Assembly (NCBI GenBank): GCA_013359215.1
Contig: JABWCH010000015.1
Span: 1-42,832, forward strand
Length of the DNA stretch: 42,832 bases
Source of the DNA: Candidatus Brocadiia bacterium
GTDB lineage: Bacteria; Planctomycetota; Uabimicrobiia; Uabimicrobiales; JABWCH01
Reading direction: 5' to 3'
Position numbers and translations under genes: made by a program
In this document: positions 32,883-41,459 of the stretch, in pieces
Layout: the number at the start of each line of letters is the position of its first letter
How positions within the stretch are numbered: the first letter of the stretch is position 1
The notes under the pieces: model-generated
Told to the model about the DNA's origin: nothing
Seen by the model: only the letters and a program-made list of their open reading frames with translations
The model's database searches: none

Positions 32883-33178
32883 AGCCCCAGGTGAGCGATG
32901 TCAAATTAATATAACTTTTGTTTACGGCCATGTCATATGTGTTAAGTTTTCGATGCAATTCTTTACCCTGAAATAGTTTTATATAGTAGCCCATGGCAAC
33001 GCCCTGGGTAAAAAGGATAAGGGCGTGACATAAAATTTCCCAGGGATGTTCCGCCCTTTCATGGCTTGATGATGTCTGTCCCAATACCCAGGGTGTTGCC
33101 ATGGGCTGGTATGTTAAACCCCTACGGGGTAAAGAATTATATGAAGTTAACATGCATGACAGCCACGCTCACTTAGGC
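32883..33178. repeat. Intergenic palindromic repeat element, copy C (full length, about 296 bp)
   Basis: This nested palindrome fills most of the 492-base gap 32750-33241, which has no supported gene. Outer arms share AGCC and GTGAGCG, then GTCAT and GTTAA; next comes a 12-base perfect pair AATTCTTTACCC / GGGTAAAGAATT; then an inner pair of 22 bases differing at one position, AGCCCATGGCAAC...GGGT at 32988-33009 against its complement at 33086-33107. The centre has a further AGGGCG/CGCCCT pair. Copies A and B are shortened relatives. It lies downstream of the PP2C gene and may fold into a very stable RNA. Confidence 0.8.
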
Positions 33179-33241
33179 TACTCACTGCTTAAGTTGACAG
33201 CGTTACTGCTAATTCAAATTCTCAAAATATTTTGGCCTTAT

Positions 33242-35413
33242 TTATTTCATACAGCGAACGGTCACTAAAGTAAGATCATCATGCTGAGGTGCAGTCGATT
33301 GGAATGTCGTAACTGCCTGGACAAGATTTTTGACAAAAATATCTGAACGCTGCGTGGACATTTCATTGATACATTTGCAAAAACTTTCTTCGCTGAACTC
33401 TTCGCCTTCGGGATTCATAGTCTCTACCATACCATCTGTATAGAGAACAACCCTGTCTCCTTTGTCCAACTGGATAACCTGCTCTTTTAAAGTGGCCTGG
33501 AAAGCTGGACCTGCAAGAATCCCCATAGGCATTCCGCCTTTTTGGGTAAAGATGGATACCCTGTCTTTTGTTGTCCAAAGCACAGCAGGGTTATGGCCTG
33601 CACAAGAACAGGTAAGGACTCTGGTTTGCAAATTGAGAACAGCATAATACATAGTAACAAACAACCCTGGTAAAATATCTCTTGCGATGATGGGGTTTAC
33701 TTTCATTAACAATTCTTTAGGGGAGGTTGTAGTGTTGACCCATGCCCGAATTGCAGAACGAACCATAACCATGACCATAGCACCAGAAATACCATGCCCT
33801 GATACGTCAGCAATCAGAATACCAACATGATCTGCATCAATAGGAATTACATCGTAGTAATCGCCACCTATCTGGTCATAAGGTTTATAGAAAGCATACA
33901 ATTCAAAGCCTGGTGTAGGGGGAAATTGCCTTGGCATGAGATTGCGCTGTATTTCTTTTGCTTTACTCAATTCTGCCTTCATTTCCTCCGATAATTCTGG
34001 CTCTGCGTGTCCTGCTTTGCCTTTTGTTTCTTCTGGCAGCTTTTCTTCTTCTGGCTTTGGGCAAAATTCTTCTACTGCATCCAAGAAATCTTTAATATTG
34101 ACAGGCTTAGCAAAAAATTTCTGTTTATAATACATCTGTACTTCAAAAGAATTCTGGACGCTTACCATGGTTGTTCCAATAATCACGGGGATACGGATTC
34201 TTTCCATATCCAATGCAGAAAGGACTTCCAAACCGCTCATTTCAGGAAGCTTTACATCCATGACAACAAGATTGGGTCTGGTTTCCTCTTTCCTTAGTTT
34301 AGAAAGAAGCTCTTTTCCATTGCTCACAATCTCTACCTTGAAATTCAGTTTTAGCAGAACTTCTTTGTATTGAGAAATCATTTCTTCGTCTGTTTCAGCG
34401 ATAATCACATCGCCTCTTTTGCTTACAACAAGGCGATCTCCTGCCTCAATCTCCTGGATCATTTTGAATATGCGGTCAAAGTCCCCAGCATTCTTATCAT
34501 CGCCACCAAATTTTTTCATCAAAGCTTCAACAAGCTTTACAATATCGCCTTTGTTTTTCAGCAAAGACTCTAATGCGCCAGAAATTTCCTTCCCTGTGTT
34601 TGCTTCCTCTACCAAGATAGATGCTTTGCGCTCATCAGAAAATCGTTTCATGACTGCTTCGAGTTGCTGAGGAGAACGAATGACCTGTCCAAAAAGAGTC
34701 TTTTGAACATCAGGAGGCATTGTTTTTACAGAAGTCAACAAGCTTTGCCTTGTATCTTTGATTGTACTCCCGCCAAAGCTAGACACGGATTTTTCAAAGA
34801 ATTCCCACAATTCTTCCTGGCTATTATCAAAGTTCATATCAGAAAGTTTAGGGAGAACCTTTTGTATAATCTGGCCTATTTTAGCCAAGGCTTCTGGCCC
34901 TTTTAGCCCCTTGAATTCTTCACTAAAGATGTTATTAAAAAATTTGCGGGCTTCTGTAAGGCTTTCTAAATCTTCGTCTTCTCCGACCATAAGGTATTTA
35001 ACCTCATTAACGGCGATTTTATTGAAGGGTTTGAGCAATTCTGGTTTGATTTGTCCATCTACGACGACCGTATCGGCTTTCATAGACATGAGTTTAATGA
35101 ATGCTTCTAGTTCGGAGACAGGAGCACCTTGTTTCATGACTGCACCACTGATATTTCTTTCTGTGAGCATCTGTACAAAGCGGTCTGCTGCTGCATTTTT
35201 TTCTGTGATTTGCTTATTCTGGATTAGCAATACCCCTTCGCCTTTGCCAAAAGTCAAAGTAGGCTGGAGGCGAAGAACATCATTTAAAAGACGGTAAGCA
35301 TTTTGTACACCAGCTTTTACAATTGGATGCTGATCATTATACATTTGCATATTGCGGATGATGCGAGTCAATTCTACCAAAAAATCCAGGGACTTTTTTT
35401 CAAATGGTTCCAT
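33242..35413 (-). CDS. Receiver and SpoIIE/PP2C-type phosphatase signalling protein
   Basis: A 723-residue cytoplasmic protein. The first ~330 residues are helical and contain IRNMQMYNDQHPIVKAGV, similar to the YPPGHPxV helix found at the N-terminus of other bacterial signalling proteins. A receiver follows (about 343-465) with phospho-acceptor D386 in VMDVKLPEMSG and the Lys of FFAKPV; its acidic pocket is unusual (AETDEE rather than DDD). A helical linker (AKEIQRNLMP) leads to a PP2C/SpoIIE domain to the end: IGGDYYDVI, IADVSGHGISGAM, YTDGMVE and QHDDLTLV supply the metal-binding Asp residues. It should dephosphorylate Ser/Thr under two-component control, a natural opponent of the kinase genes nearby. 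SD GAGG at eight bases before the ATG. Confidence 0.93.
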   Translation of the reverse strand: MEPFEKKSLDFLVELTRIIRNMQMYNDQHPIVKAGVQNAYRLLNDVLRLQPTLTFGKGEGVLLIQNKQITEKNAAADRFVQMLTERNISGAVMKQGAPVSELEAFIKLMSMKADTVVVDGQIKPELLKPFNKIAVNEVKYLMVGEDEDLESLTEARKFFNNIFSEEFKGLKGPEALAKIGQIIQKVLPKLSDMNFDNSQEELWEFFEKSVSSFGGSTIKDTRQSLLTSVKTMPPDVQKTLFGQVIRSPQQLEAVMKRFSDERKASILVEEANTGKEISGALESLLKNKGDIVKLVEALMKKFGGDDKNAGDFDRIFKMIQEIEAGDRLVVSKRGDVIIAETDEEMISQYKEVLLKLNFKVEIVSNGKELLSKLRKEETRPNLVVMDVKLPEMSGLEVLSALDMERIRIPVIIGTTMVSVQNSFEVQMYYKQKFFAKPVNIKDFLDAVEEFCPKPEEEKLPEETKGKAGHAEPELSEEMKAELSKAKEIQRNLMPRQFPPTPGFELYAFYKPYDQIGGDYYDVIPIDADHVGILIADVSGHGISGAMVMVMVRSAIRAWVNTTTSPKELLMKVNPIIARDILPGLFVTMYYAVLNLQTRVLTCSCAGHNPAVLWTTKDRVSIFTQKGGMPMGILAGPAFQATLKEQVIQLDKGDRVVLYTDGMVETMNPEGEEFSEESFCKCINEMSTQRSDIFVKNLVQAVTTFQSTAPQHDDLTLVTVRCMK

Positions 35414-35866
35414 TCCTCTTTCCTCGAAAAAACATATATTACAATAGATTAAACAAAGTAAAATTATGGAAAACTTTTGTCTCGTGGCCTAAGTTGAGGA
35501 CGCGGTTTCTTCTCGCGACCGTGTTATACACCATAGATCTAGCCAAAAATGAGAACAAAAATCAATTTATTATTCTTAAACACTCTCCATTATAAAAAGA
35601 TTTTCAAGATAAGCCAACATTTTTTAAAGAAATTTGTTTTACTCTTGAACATATTTCAAGATAGGAGTTACGCTGGCTTCCTTACTTCGACAATGCATAT
35701 TTTTTTTCCTTCTTTTGTCCATTCAGATATTTGGTATAATATATTTTTATTTTAACAATGTTAAAAAAAGGCAAATAGAAATCTTTTTTCGTAACACCTA
35801 TAGCTTTTAAATTTATAGTAGGGCAACGCTACTGGCAACTTGCCTTCACCTTTTTTGGGATGATTT
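35414..35866. other. Divergent intergenic region between PP2C and lnt genes
   Basis: This 453-base gap separates divergent genes and must hold promoters for both. I see no gene. It contains an ACGCGGTTTCTTCTCGCGACCG stretch at about 35499-35521, shared in part with the repeat at 32811, a small hairpin TTTTAAC-AAT-GTTAAAA (35751-35767), and AGTAG-GGCAACG-CTACT (35817-35833), another relative of the GGGCAA hairpins. Confidence 0.5.
35712..35740 (+). promoter_or_regulatory. Possible promoter of the lnt operon
   Basis: A perfect -10 hexamer TATAAT lies at 35735-35740 with TTGG just before it. At 17 bases upstream the -35 region CTTTTG is poor. It would give a leader of about 120 bases before lnt. 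Low confidence because the region is very AT-rich. Confidence 0.35.
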
Positions 35867-37621
35867 ATGGATACTATCCAACAACATTCTTATAAGCAAA
35901 GTATATTCTTTTCTCTTATGAGTGGCATTCTTACTGCTATATGCTTTCCCCCTTGCTCTTTTTCGAGTTTGAGCTGGTTTTGTCTGATACCCTGGTTTTA
36001 TACACTCCATCGACAAAGTTTCCGCCAGATGCTCCTTAGCCATTTCTTTTTTCAAGCCTGTTTCTGGGGAATCGGCATCTATTGGATGTCTTCAGTGCAT
36101 CCTATATGCCCTGTGGCTATTCTTCTTCCTATGTATTTTATTTGCTTGCCTTTCCCTGTGCTATTCTGGTGGGCAATCAAAGAAAAAAAATTTTGTGTTT
36201 TTTTCGTGCCGCCTGTTTTATGGGTTGGGCAGGAATATCTGAGATCGTTTCTCTTTTCAGGATTTCCCTATCTTTTTATGGGGCATAGCCAGGCGATGAA
36301 CCCCAATATCATCCAAATTGCGGATCTTACAGGTGTTTATGGAGTAAGCTATGCTATTGTTGTAGTAAATGCTTTGCTTTGCTTTTATCTGGAATCTTTT
36401 TTAGGCAGCAAAAAACAAAGGAGTCGGATTATAGCATACACTGCTTTTGGATTTATAGTCATTTCTAGCATATTTCTATATGGCAACCATAAAATAAAAA
36501 GCCTGTTGTACGATAGAGGCCCCAAAATTGCATCCATACAAGGAAATATCCCCCAGGATATTAAGGATGACCCACATCTTAATAGGCAAAAAATATTAGA
36601 GGCATATACTGAGCTTACAGTCCAAGCTTTAAAAGAAAAGGTTGACCTCCTGGTCTGGCCAGAAACTATGTCTCCTGAGGATGTACAGCTTGATCCCCAT
36701 ATATATTCTATGTTTCAAGATATAGCACGGAAAACAGAAACATCACTTTTGATTGGCTCTCATTTTTATGACATGGATTTCAAGAAAAAAGATTCTAAAA
36801 CTTACAACAGTGCCTATTTTATCAACACAAAAGGGGAGATTGTTGAACGATATGACAAGATTCGCCTGGTCATTGTAGGAGAATATGTGCCACTAAGAAA
36901 TACTTTTCCCGTGATCCCAGCGATTATCAAAAATATCGCAGGATTTATCCCTGATTTGCAAGAAGGAACCAGAAGACCTTTGTTTTCTTTAAAAGACAAA
37001 CGTTTTGGATGCTTAATCTGCTATGATATAGCATATTCCGAAGATGCAAGAATCCTGCGCAAGCAAGGAGCGGATTTTCTTATCAACATTACCAACGAAG
37101 GCTGGTTTTTTGATACAGCAGAATTAGAACAGCTTCTAGGAATTTCCATCTTCAGAGCAGTAGAAAACCGTATGGGAATCCTGCGTTCCACCAATAGTGG
37201 CATAAGCTTGATGATACCACCTACAGGAATTATCACAAAAGAGGATACACTCACTTTGCCCATAGAACAATATGTTCACGCTTTGCCCGACTATCTTCGT
37301 AAGCGGATTGTAGGGAAATCTACCCTGGCATGGCATCATCTACCACAGGCAATATGGCAAGGCGGATTTTTGACAACAGGAGAAAAAAATTGGGACATAC
37401 TCTGGGACGGGCAAAAACTCAAATGGAAAGACTTCCCAGGTTTCTTTTCCCGCCAAGTCCCTTTAGCCACAAAGGAAATTTCCTTTTATACCCATTATGG
37501 AGATATTTTTGCTTTATGTATGTCATGTATATGCCTTGTATTCTCTCTCATGATGTTGAGCCAGTTTTTGACTTTTTTTCACCAAAAAAAACTGGCTAAA
37601 GAATGTCGAGATTTAGGCTAA
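35867..37621 (+). CDS. lnt: Apolipoprotein N-acyltransferase
   Basis: This inner-membrane enzyme adds the third acyl chain to the N-terminal Cys of lipoproteins. The 584-residue sequence has several N-terminal helices and a nitrilase domain with the full catalytic triad: E266 (VWPET), K331 (YDKIRLV) and C385 (LICYDIA), which match Glu267, Lys335 and Cys387 of the E. coli enzyme in spacing. VGEYVPLR and ENRMGILRSTNSG are further family signatures. It is longer than E. coli Lnt (512 residues), mainly through an extra ~65 residues (about 463-530) between the nitrilase domain and the last helix. GGGA lies six bases before the ATG. It is followed after 31 bases by a flippase-like gene. The putative lipoprotein genes here would be clients. 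Confidence 0.94.
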   Translation: MDTIQQHSYKQSIFFSLMSGILTAICFPPCSFSSLSWFCLIPWFYTLHRQSFRQMLLSHFFFQACFWGIGIYWMSSVHPICPVAILLPMYFICLPFPVLFWWAIKEKKFCVFFVPPVLWVGQEYLRSFLFSGFPYLFMGHSQAMNPNIIQIADLTGVYGVSYAIVVVNALLCFYLESFLGSKKQRSRIIAYTAFGFIVISSIFLYGNHKIKSLLYDRGPKIASIQGNIPQDIKDDPHLNRQKILEAYTELTVQALKEKVDLLVWPETMSPEDVQLDPHIYSMFQDIARKTETSLLIGSHFYDMDFKKKDSKTYNSAYFINTKGEIVERYDKIRLVIVGEYVPLRNTFPVIPAIIKNIAGFIPDLQEGTRRPLFSLKDKRFGCLICYDIAYSEDARILRKQGADFLINITNEGWFFDTAELEQLLGISIFRAVENRMGILRSTNSGISLMIPPTGIITKEDTLTLPIEQYVHALPDYLRKRIVGKSTLAWHHLPQAIWQGGFLTTGEKNWDILWDGQKLKWKDFPGFFSRQVPLATKEISFYTHYGDIFALCMSCICLVFSLMMLSQFLTFFHQKKLAKECRDLG

Positions 37622-37652
37622 AGCTCTAAAAAAATTTTATAGGAAGCTATCT

Positions 37653-38699
37653 TTGGAAAGCCAGATAAAAAATAATACATGGATAAAAACGATTGTTGTT
37701 TTGCTTACATGCTGCCTTGTGTTCATCGGAATATTCTGTTGTACCGATACTAAGATGGCGGATATTCTCTTATCGGTTCAAAAGGCTGGATGGGCTGCAT
37801 TGGTTGCGGTTTTAGGTCTTATGTTTGGGCAATTGATTGTACAGTCTTTTTCCTGGCAAATTTTGCTAAAAGGGACAGGATACAACATAAACTTTTCCAC
37901 AATATGCAGCTCTATTTTTGTTGGATGGAGTGCTAATTTTCTTACACCGTCAATGTACCTGGGGGGAGAGCCAGTCCGTGCATATATTTTGACAAAAGAT
38001 GAATGCCCCATTTCTTTTAGTGATGCTTTAGGGTCTGTTTTTGTACATAAGTTTTTGGAATTTGCGGCCTTTATGTTTCTTATTCTTGTTAGTGCTGTTC
38101 TTGTTTTTGTGCAATTTCGCAAATTTTTGCCAATAAAAATCAGCCTGGCTATTGTTTTATGCGTTAGCCTTTTGTTTCTTTTGCTCTTGGGGTTATTCTA
38201 TAGCCTGGCATATAAAAAAAGATTTTTTTCCTGGCTCATCCAGTTTTTTGGCTACTTTTCTATTGTAAAAAAATGGCTAGAACCATACAAAGCAAAAATA
38301 AACCAGATGGAAGAGTTTATCATAAATTCTTTTCATCGTTCTTTGAGGCCAACAGGTATTTCTTTTTTGGGTATGTTTTTTTTTGAATTTTTAATTTTTT
38401 TAAGACCGCTTTTGTTTTTCATTTTTTTCCAGCGGGTTCTTTCTTTTGGAGAGCTTGCTTTGATTTTTTTGTTTCTTCAATTGATTCAGGCCCTTCAATT
38501 TACTCCTGGAGGAATAGGTATTTTAGAGGGAGGAACAATAGGCATCATGAGCATGATAGGCATTTCTCCCTCTGACGCGCTTTGTTTTGCCACTTTTTGC
38601 CGTATAGGGGATATTGCCATTGTTTCTCTTGGCTTTTCTCTTGCCGCATACTTTGGATTAAACCAAAACTTTTTCAAACAAGCTTCTTACCATGATTGA
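37653..38699 (+). CDS. UPF0104 / lysylphosphatidylglycerol-synthase TM-region protein
   Basis: A 348-residue polytopic membrane protein with about seven or eight helices. It has the family hallmarks: NFLTPSMYLGGEPVRAYIL (polar loop with GGEPxR) and FTPGGIGILEGG close to the last helices. The family corresponds to the membrane flippase part of MprF and to YbhN-like proteins; these stand alone, without the aminoacyl-transferase part, as here. Its substrate is unknown, possibly a lipid. The start is TTG at 37653 with AGGAAG seven bases upstream; no ATG fits the N-terminus. It is 31 bases after lnt, likely co-transcribed. It converges with the small unknown gene across a palindrome. Confidence 0.85.
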   Translation: MESQIKNNTWIKTIVVLLTCCLVFIGIFCCTDTKMADILLSVQKAGWAALVAVLGLMFGQLIVQSFSWQILLKGTGYNINFSTICSSIFVGWSANFLTPSMYLGGEPVRAYILTKDECPISFSDALGSVFVHKFLEFAAFMFLILVSAVLVFVQFRKFLPIKISLAIVLCVSLLFLLLLGLFYSLAYKKRFFSWLIQFFGYFSIVKKWLEPYKAKINQMEEFIINSFHRSLRPTGISFLGMFFFEFLIFLRPLLFFIFFQRVLSFGELALIFLFLQLIQALQFTPGGIGILEGGTIGIMSMIGISPSDALCFATFCRIGDIAIVSLGFSLAAYFGLNQNFFKQASYHD

Positions 38700-38833
38700 C
38701 ATGGCTTATGCTAAAAATCTGGGGAAAATTTGTATAACAATTTCTCTCACCATAAAAAATTTATTTTTTATATTTTATAAATTTTTATAGATTTTTAAAA
38801 TAATTATAATCCAATAAATTATATCGTTAAATT

Positions 38834-38950
38834 TTAACACAAAAAACACAAAATATCTCAAAATACATAAAAATATAACTATATATCAGATAATAGCTTA
38901 TATTTTTTGTGCTTTTTGTGTTCTTTTTTTTGTGTTTTTTGTGCAAAAAT
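38834..38950. repeat. Palindromic CACAAAAA repeat, copy 2
   Basis: AACACAAAAAACACAAAATAT on the left faces ATATTTTTTGTGCTTTTTGTG on the right, then GTTCTTTTTTTTGTG, the latter shared with copy 1 (1294-1384). It sits between the convergent ends of the flippase gene and the small unknown gene. At 38718-38745 a weak relative of the GGGGAAAATTT hairpin is also visible. The 281-base gap has no gene. Confidence 0.6.
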
Positions 38951-38980
38951 CTGCAAAAATATAGATATTTTACAGATGAT

Positions 38981-39298
38981 TCAAATTTCTTCCTGACCTA
39001 AATAATCAAAGTATACTGTTGTTGTTTTGGATTTCATCTCATCTTGTAAAAGAGAATCCGAAGCAATGATTTTAGGTTCAGGCCATTGCTGGGCTATGAC
39101 AGCAATGGGGTTTTGCCTGGTATAGAGCATCCAGGTGGCTTTGCCTCCTGAAATAGTAGGAAGAGGGTATTTTTGCAAAATTTGTTTTGTAAAGGATAGC
39201 AAATCGCAACAGTCTTCCATGGTAAAAATTTTTTCATGAGGCGCATCGCAATCGTCTCCAGCGCAAACAGATCTTCTTGTTGCAATAACGGTTATCAT
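38981..39298 (-). CDS. Small conserved-looking protein of unknown function
   Basis: A 105-residue soluble protein that I do not recognise with confidence. It begins MITVIATRRSVCAGDDCDAP, giving a compact Cys/Asp motif (C12-AGDD-C17-D18) and two more adjacent Cys (C30, C31), which could bind a metal or form disulfides. A middle segment, TISGGKATWMLY and NPIAVIAQQWPEPK, has the look of a folded beta-rich core. There is no signal peptide. Its ATG overlaps the chorismate mutase stop in ATGA, so it is coupled to that gene. The coupling and the non-random composition argue that it is real. Confidence 0.75.
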   Translation of the reverse strand: MITVIATRRSVCAGDDCDAPHEKIFTMEDCCDLLSFTKQILQKYPLPTISGGKATWMLYTRQNPIAVIAQQWPEPKIIASDSLLQDEMKSKTTTVYFDYLGQEEI

Positions 39299-39573
39299 TT
39301 TTTCTCTTTTTTTTTCATGTATTGTTTAGAAGACTGTAATATCTGTTGGAAGATAGAATACAAGGCTTCTGTTGGAATCGGCCCTTTATTGGCTTTTAGG
39401 AGCTTTTCCCATATTTCGTTTTCTCTTTTAGGGTCAGACAAAGGAAGGTTTTGCTTTTCTTTTATTTCCTGAATTTTTTGGAGTATTTCAAACCTTTGGT
39501 TAAGAAGCTGGAGTATACCAAGGTTGATTTTGTCTATTTTTTCTCTGAGTATGGAAAGAGTTTCTTCTTCCAT
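39295..39573 (-). CDS. Chorismate mutase, AroQ class
   Basis: A 92-residue all-alpha protein that matches the AroQ monofunctional fold. It converts chorismate to prephenate in Phe/Tyr synthesis. Active-site residues line up with the E. coli P-protein domain: R10 (Arg11), R27 (Arg28), K38 or K40 (Lys39), D47 (Asp48), R50 (Arg51) and E51 (Glu52) in the segment LREKIDKIN...LLNQRFEIL...LSDPKREN. Its length is normal for a stand-alone mutase. It starts ten bases after the PgeF gene and overlaps the next gene by four bases. No aromatic pathway genes lie next to it. Confidence 0.9.
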   Translation of the reverse strand: MEEETLSILREKIDKINLGILQLLNQRFEILQKIQEIKEKQNLPLSDPKRENEIWEKLLKANKGPIPTEALYSIFQQILQSSKQYMKKKEKK

Positions 39574-39583
39574 AGATTTCCTT

Positions 39584-40369
39584 TCATTCGCAAAGGCTTA
39601 AAATAAAAGCGCAACGGCCTGAGTTAGCTCCTTCTATGCGATAGGAAAAAAACTTATCTAAATGGCATGCTGTGCAAATTTTAGAGCATTCTATATTTTC
39701 TGCCTTCAGGCCAGCAGATAAGAGTTGTTCTGTATTTGCCAGCCACAGATCCAGGTAGTAAAAGCCTTCTCTCTTTTGGATTGTTTTTTTACCCCAAGAC
39801 AAATTTTTTACTTTTTCTAGCACTTCTTCCTGTACTTTGTAGCAGCAAGGGCCAATAGAGGGAGCTATGGCTGCTAAAATATCGTTAGGATTAGATTGAA
39901 ATTCTTTTCTCATTGCCTGTATTGTATGAAAAGCGATCTCCAGAGCTGTGCCGCGCCATCCTGCGTGAGCAAGCCCAATTGCTTTTTGGACTGGATCAAA
40001 AAAGCCCAGAATAGGACAATCTCCTGATAAGGAGACTAAAGGTGTGTCCACTTCTTTTGTGATCATTGCATCGCTAGATGGTATTGCTGTATCATAAGAA
40101 AGATTTCCTCTTCCTCTATCCTGGGCAGTTACTAAGGTTATATGCTTTCCATGTACCTGTCTTGATAAAACAAGATTTTCTATTGGTAAAGAAAGCAAAT
40201 TGCATATTTTTTTTCTATTTTCTATGCCATAAGAATCTTTTAAAGACATGCTAAATATATTTCCCTCTTTTTTTGACATTCTTGATGTTACTGCATGGAT
40301 AATTTTGGTTTGCCTGGAAAACAGGGAAAATTTATATAGAGAAATGCCGTCATGATCTTGGACTATCAT
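39584..40369 (-). CDS. pgeF: PgeF/YfiH family protein (laccase domain)
   Basis: A 261-residue protein of the multicopper polyphenol oxidase (YfiH/DUF152, CNF1-like) family. E. coli YfiH/PgeF removes miscoded L-Ser from peptidoglycan precursors; other members act as purine nucleoside enzymes. The metal and catalytic residues are present: H73 (RQVHGKHI), C118 (SGDCPILGF) and H135 (AHAGWRGTALE). D100 (SSDAMIT) and GPCCYKV also fit. There is no signal peptide, so it is cytoplasmic. It follows holB by 67 bases and precedes chorismate mutase by ten. Confidence 0.93.
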   Translation of the reverse strand: MIVQDHDGISLYKFSLFSRQTKIIHAVTSRMSKKEGNIFSMSLKDSYGIENRKKICNLLSLPIENLVLSRQVHGKHITLVTAQDRGRGNLSYDTAIPSSDAMITKEVDTPLVSLSGDCPILGFFDPVQKAIGLAHAGWRGTALEIAFHTIQAMRKEFQSNPNDILAAIAPSIGPCCYKVQEEVLEKVKNLSWGKKTIQKREGFYYLDLWLANTEQLLSAGLKAENIECSKICTACHLDKFFSYRIEGANSGRCAFILSLCE

Positions 40370-40436
40370 TTTAACACCATATTCACTGTAAAATTGCCAG
40401 AGAGCTATGCCCTCTATTAGCTCAGGCTGAAGTTGA

Positions 40437-41459
40437 TTAGGAAATTTTTTCTTTCCAAAGGGTTTGCATCTCTAAGAAAATGCTTTCCCAGAGTAGAGAC
40501 AAGCTGACATTGAGGGCAATCATATTCTTTGTTTGGAATAGCAAAAATTCTAAAAACTTATGCACTTTAGGAATGTTACAACCCAAAGACAAAGATTTGA
40601 TTTGCTTTATGTAATCTTTGTTTGTTAGAAGAGAATCTACATTTTTTTCCTGGCTATAGAAGCATAGTAAAACATCATGCCAGAAAGACGCAATATACAC
40701 AATCCAGTCTTTGCTGTTTTGCCTTCCTATTTCTTCATCTCCACCACAGACATCGACCATTTTTTCTCCTAGTTCAATGGGGTCATTTTTTTGCAAAAGA
40801 CTGTCTAAAATCATAGAACGGTGTTGCCATCTGTTTTTGACAATTTCTATTATATCATCCCATGTACCGTTACTCAGAGATATTATAGTCGCTGCACTTT
40901 CTTTTTCTATATGATATTCCTGGGCTAACCGATCTGCAATATTGTGGTATTTAGGCCCAACAGAAAAAGTCTGGCAACGAGAACGGATTGTTCCTAGCAC
41001 TGAGGATTCATTTTCTGCTGTCAGGAGAAAAATGCAATGGTCTGGCGGCTCTTCTAAGATCTTGAGCAAAGCATTGGCTGCATACTCTAGCATAAGATCT
41101 ATTTTAGGGAGCAAAAATATTTTATATTTTGCTTCCCATGGCCTAAGCGATGATTCTGAAATGATTTCTCGTATTTCTTCAATGGAAATACTTTTTTGCT
41201 CTAAAGCCAGATATTGTATAAAATCTGGATGCATTCCATTGGCAACTTTAACACAGGAATTGCACTTTAGGCATGGCGGATTTTCGTTACAACAAAGCAA
41301 AATAAAGGCAATTTGCTTTGCTATGGTATTTTCGATATATTCTAAAGGGCCTGTGAGCAAAAAAGTACGATATAGCGTATTTTTGGCAAGAATGTTTTTA
41401 AAAAATGCACCCAGACTTTTATCATCAAATAAAGTATTCATATTGTTTACACAGAACAC
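40437..41459 (-). CDS. holB: DNA polymerase III delta-prime subunit
   Basis: A 340-residue clamp-loader subunit, part of the complex that puts the beta clamp on DNA. The N-terminal AAA-type module has a degenerate P-loop (LLTGPLEYIENTI, no GKT), as is usual for delta-prime. A zinc-binding Cys set follows (C57, C63, C66, C69 in CNENPPCLKCNSC), then ALLKILEEPPDHCIFLL and the SRC motif in IRSRCQTF. The ATG at 41459 overlaps the upstream gene by 13 bases; an in-frame ATG at 41441, six bases after that gene's stop, would give MNTLFDDK and is equally plausible for a delta-prime start. Both lack a strong ribosome site, which fits coupling to the upstream gene. Confidence 0.9.
   Translation of the reverse strand: MFCVNNMNTLFDDKSLGAFFKNILAKNTLYRTFLLTGPLEYIENTIAKQIAFILLCCNENPPCLKCNSCVKVANGMHPDFIQYLALEQKSISIEEIREIISESSLRPWEAKYKIFLLPKIDLMLEYAANALLKILEEPPDHCIFLLTAENESSVLGTIRSRCQTFSVGPKYHNIADRLAQEYHIEKESAATIISLSNGTWDDIIEIVKNRWQHRSMILDSLLQKNDPIELGEKMVDVCGGDEEIGRQNSKDWIVYIASFWHDVLLCFYSQEKNVDSLLTNKDYIKQIKSLSLGCNIPKVHKFLEFLLFQTKNMIALNVSLSLLWESIFLEMQTLWKEKIS

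Noticed and set aside
32881..33153. 90-residue minus-strand ORF in the gap after the PP2C gene
   Set aside because: It lies entirely inside the nested palindrome (copy C); its sequence is the translation of the repeat, with no ribosome site.
34758..35297. 179-residue plus-strand ORF opposite the PP2C gene
   Set aside because: Shadow of the N-terminal part of the phosphatase gene; no family features.
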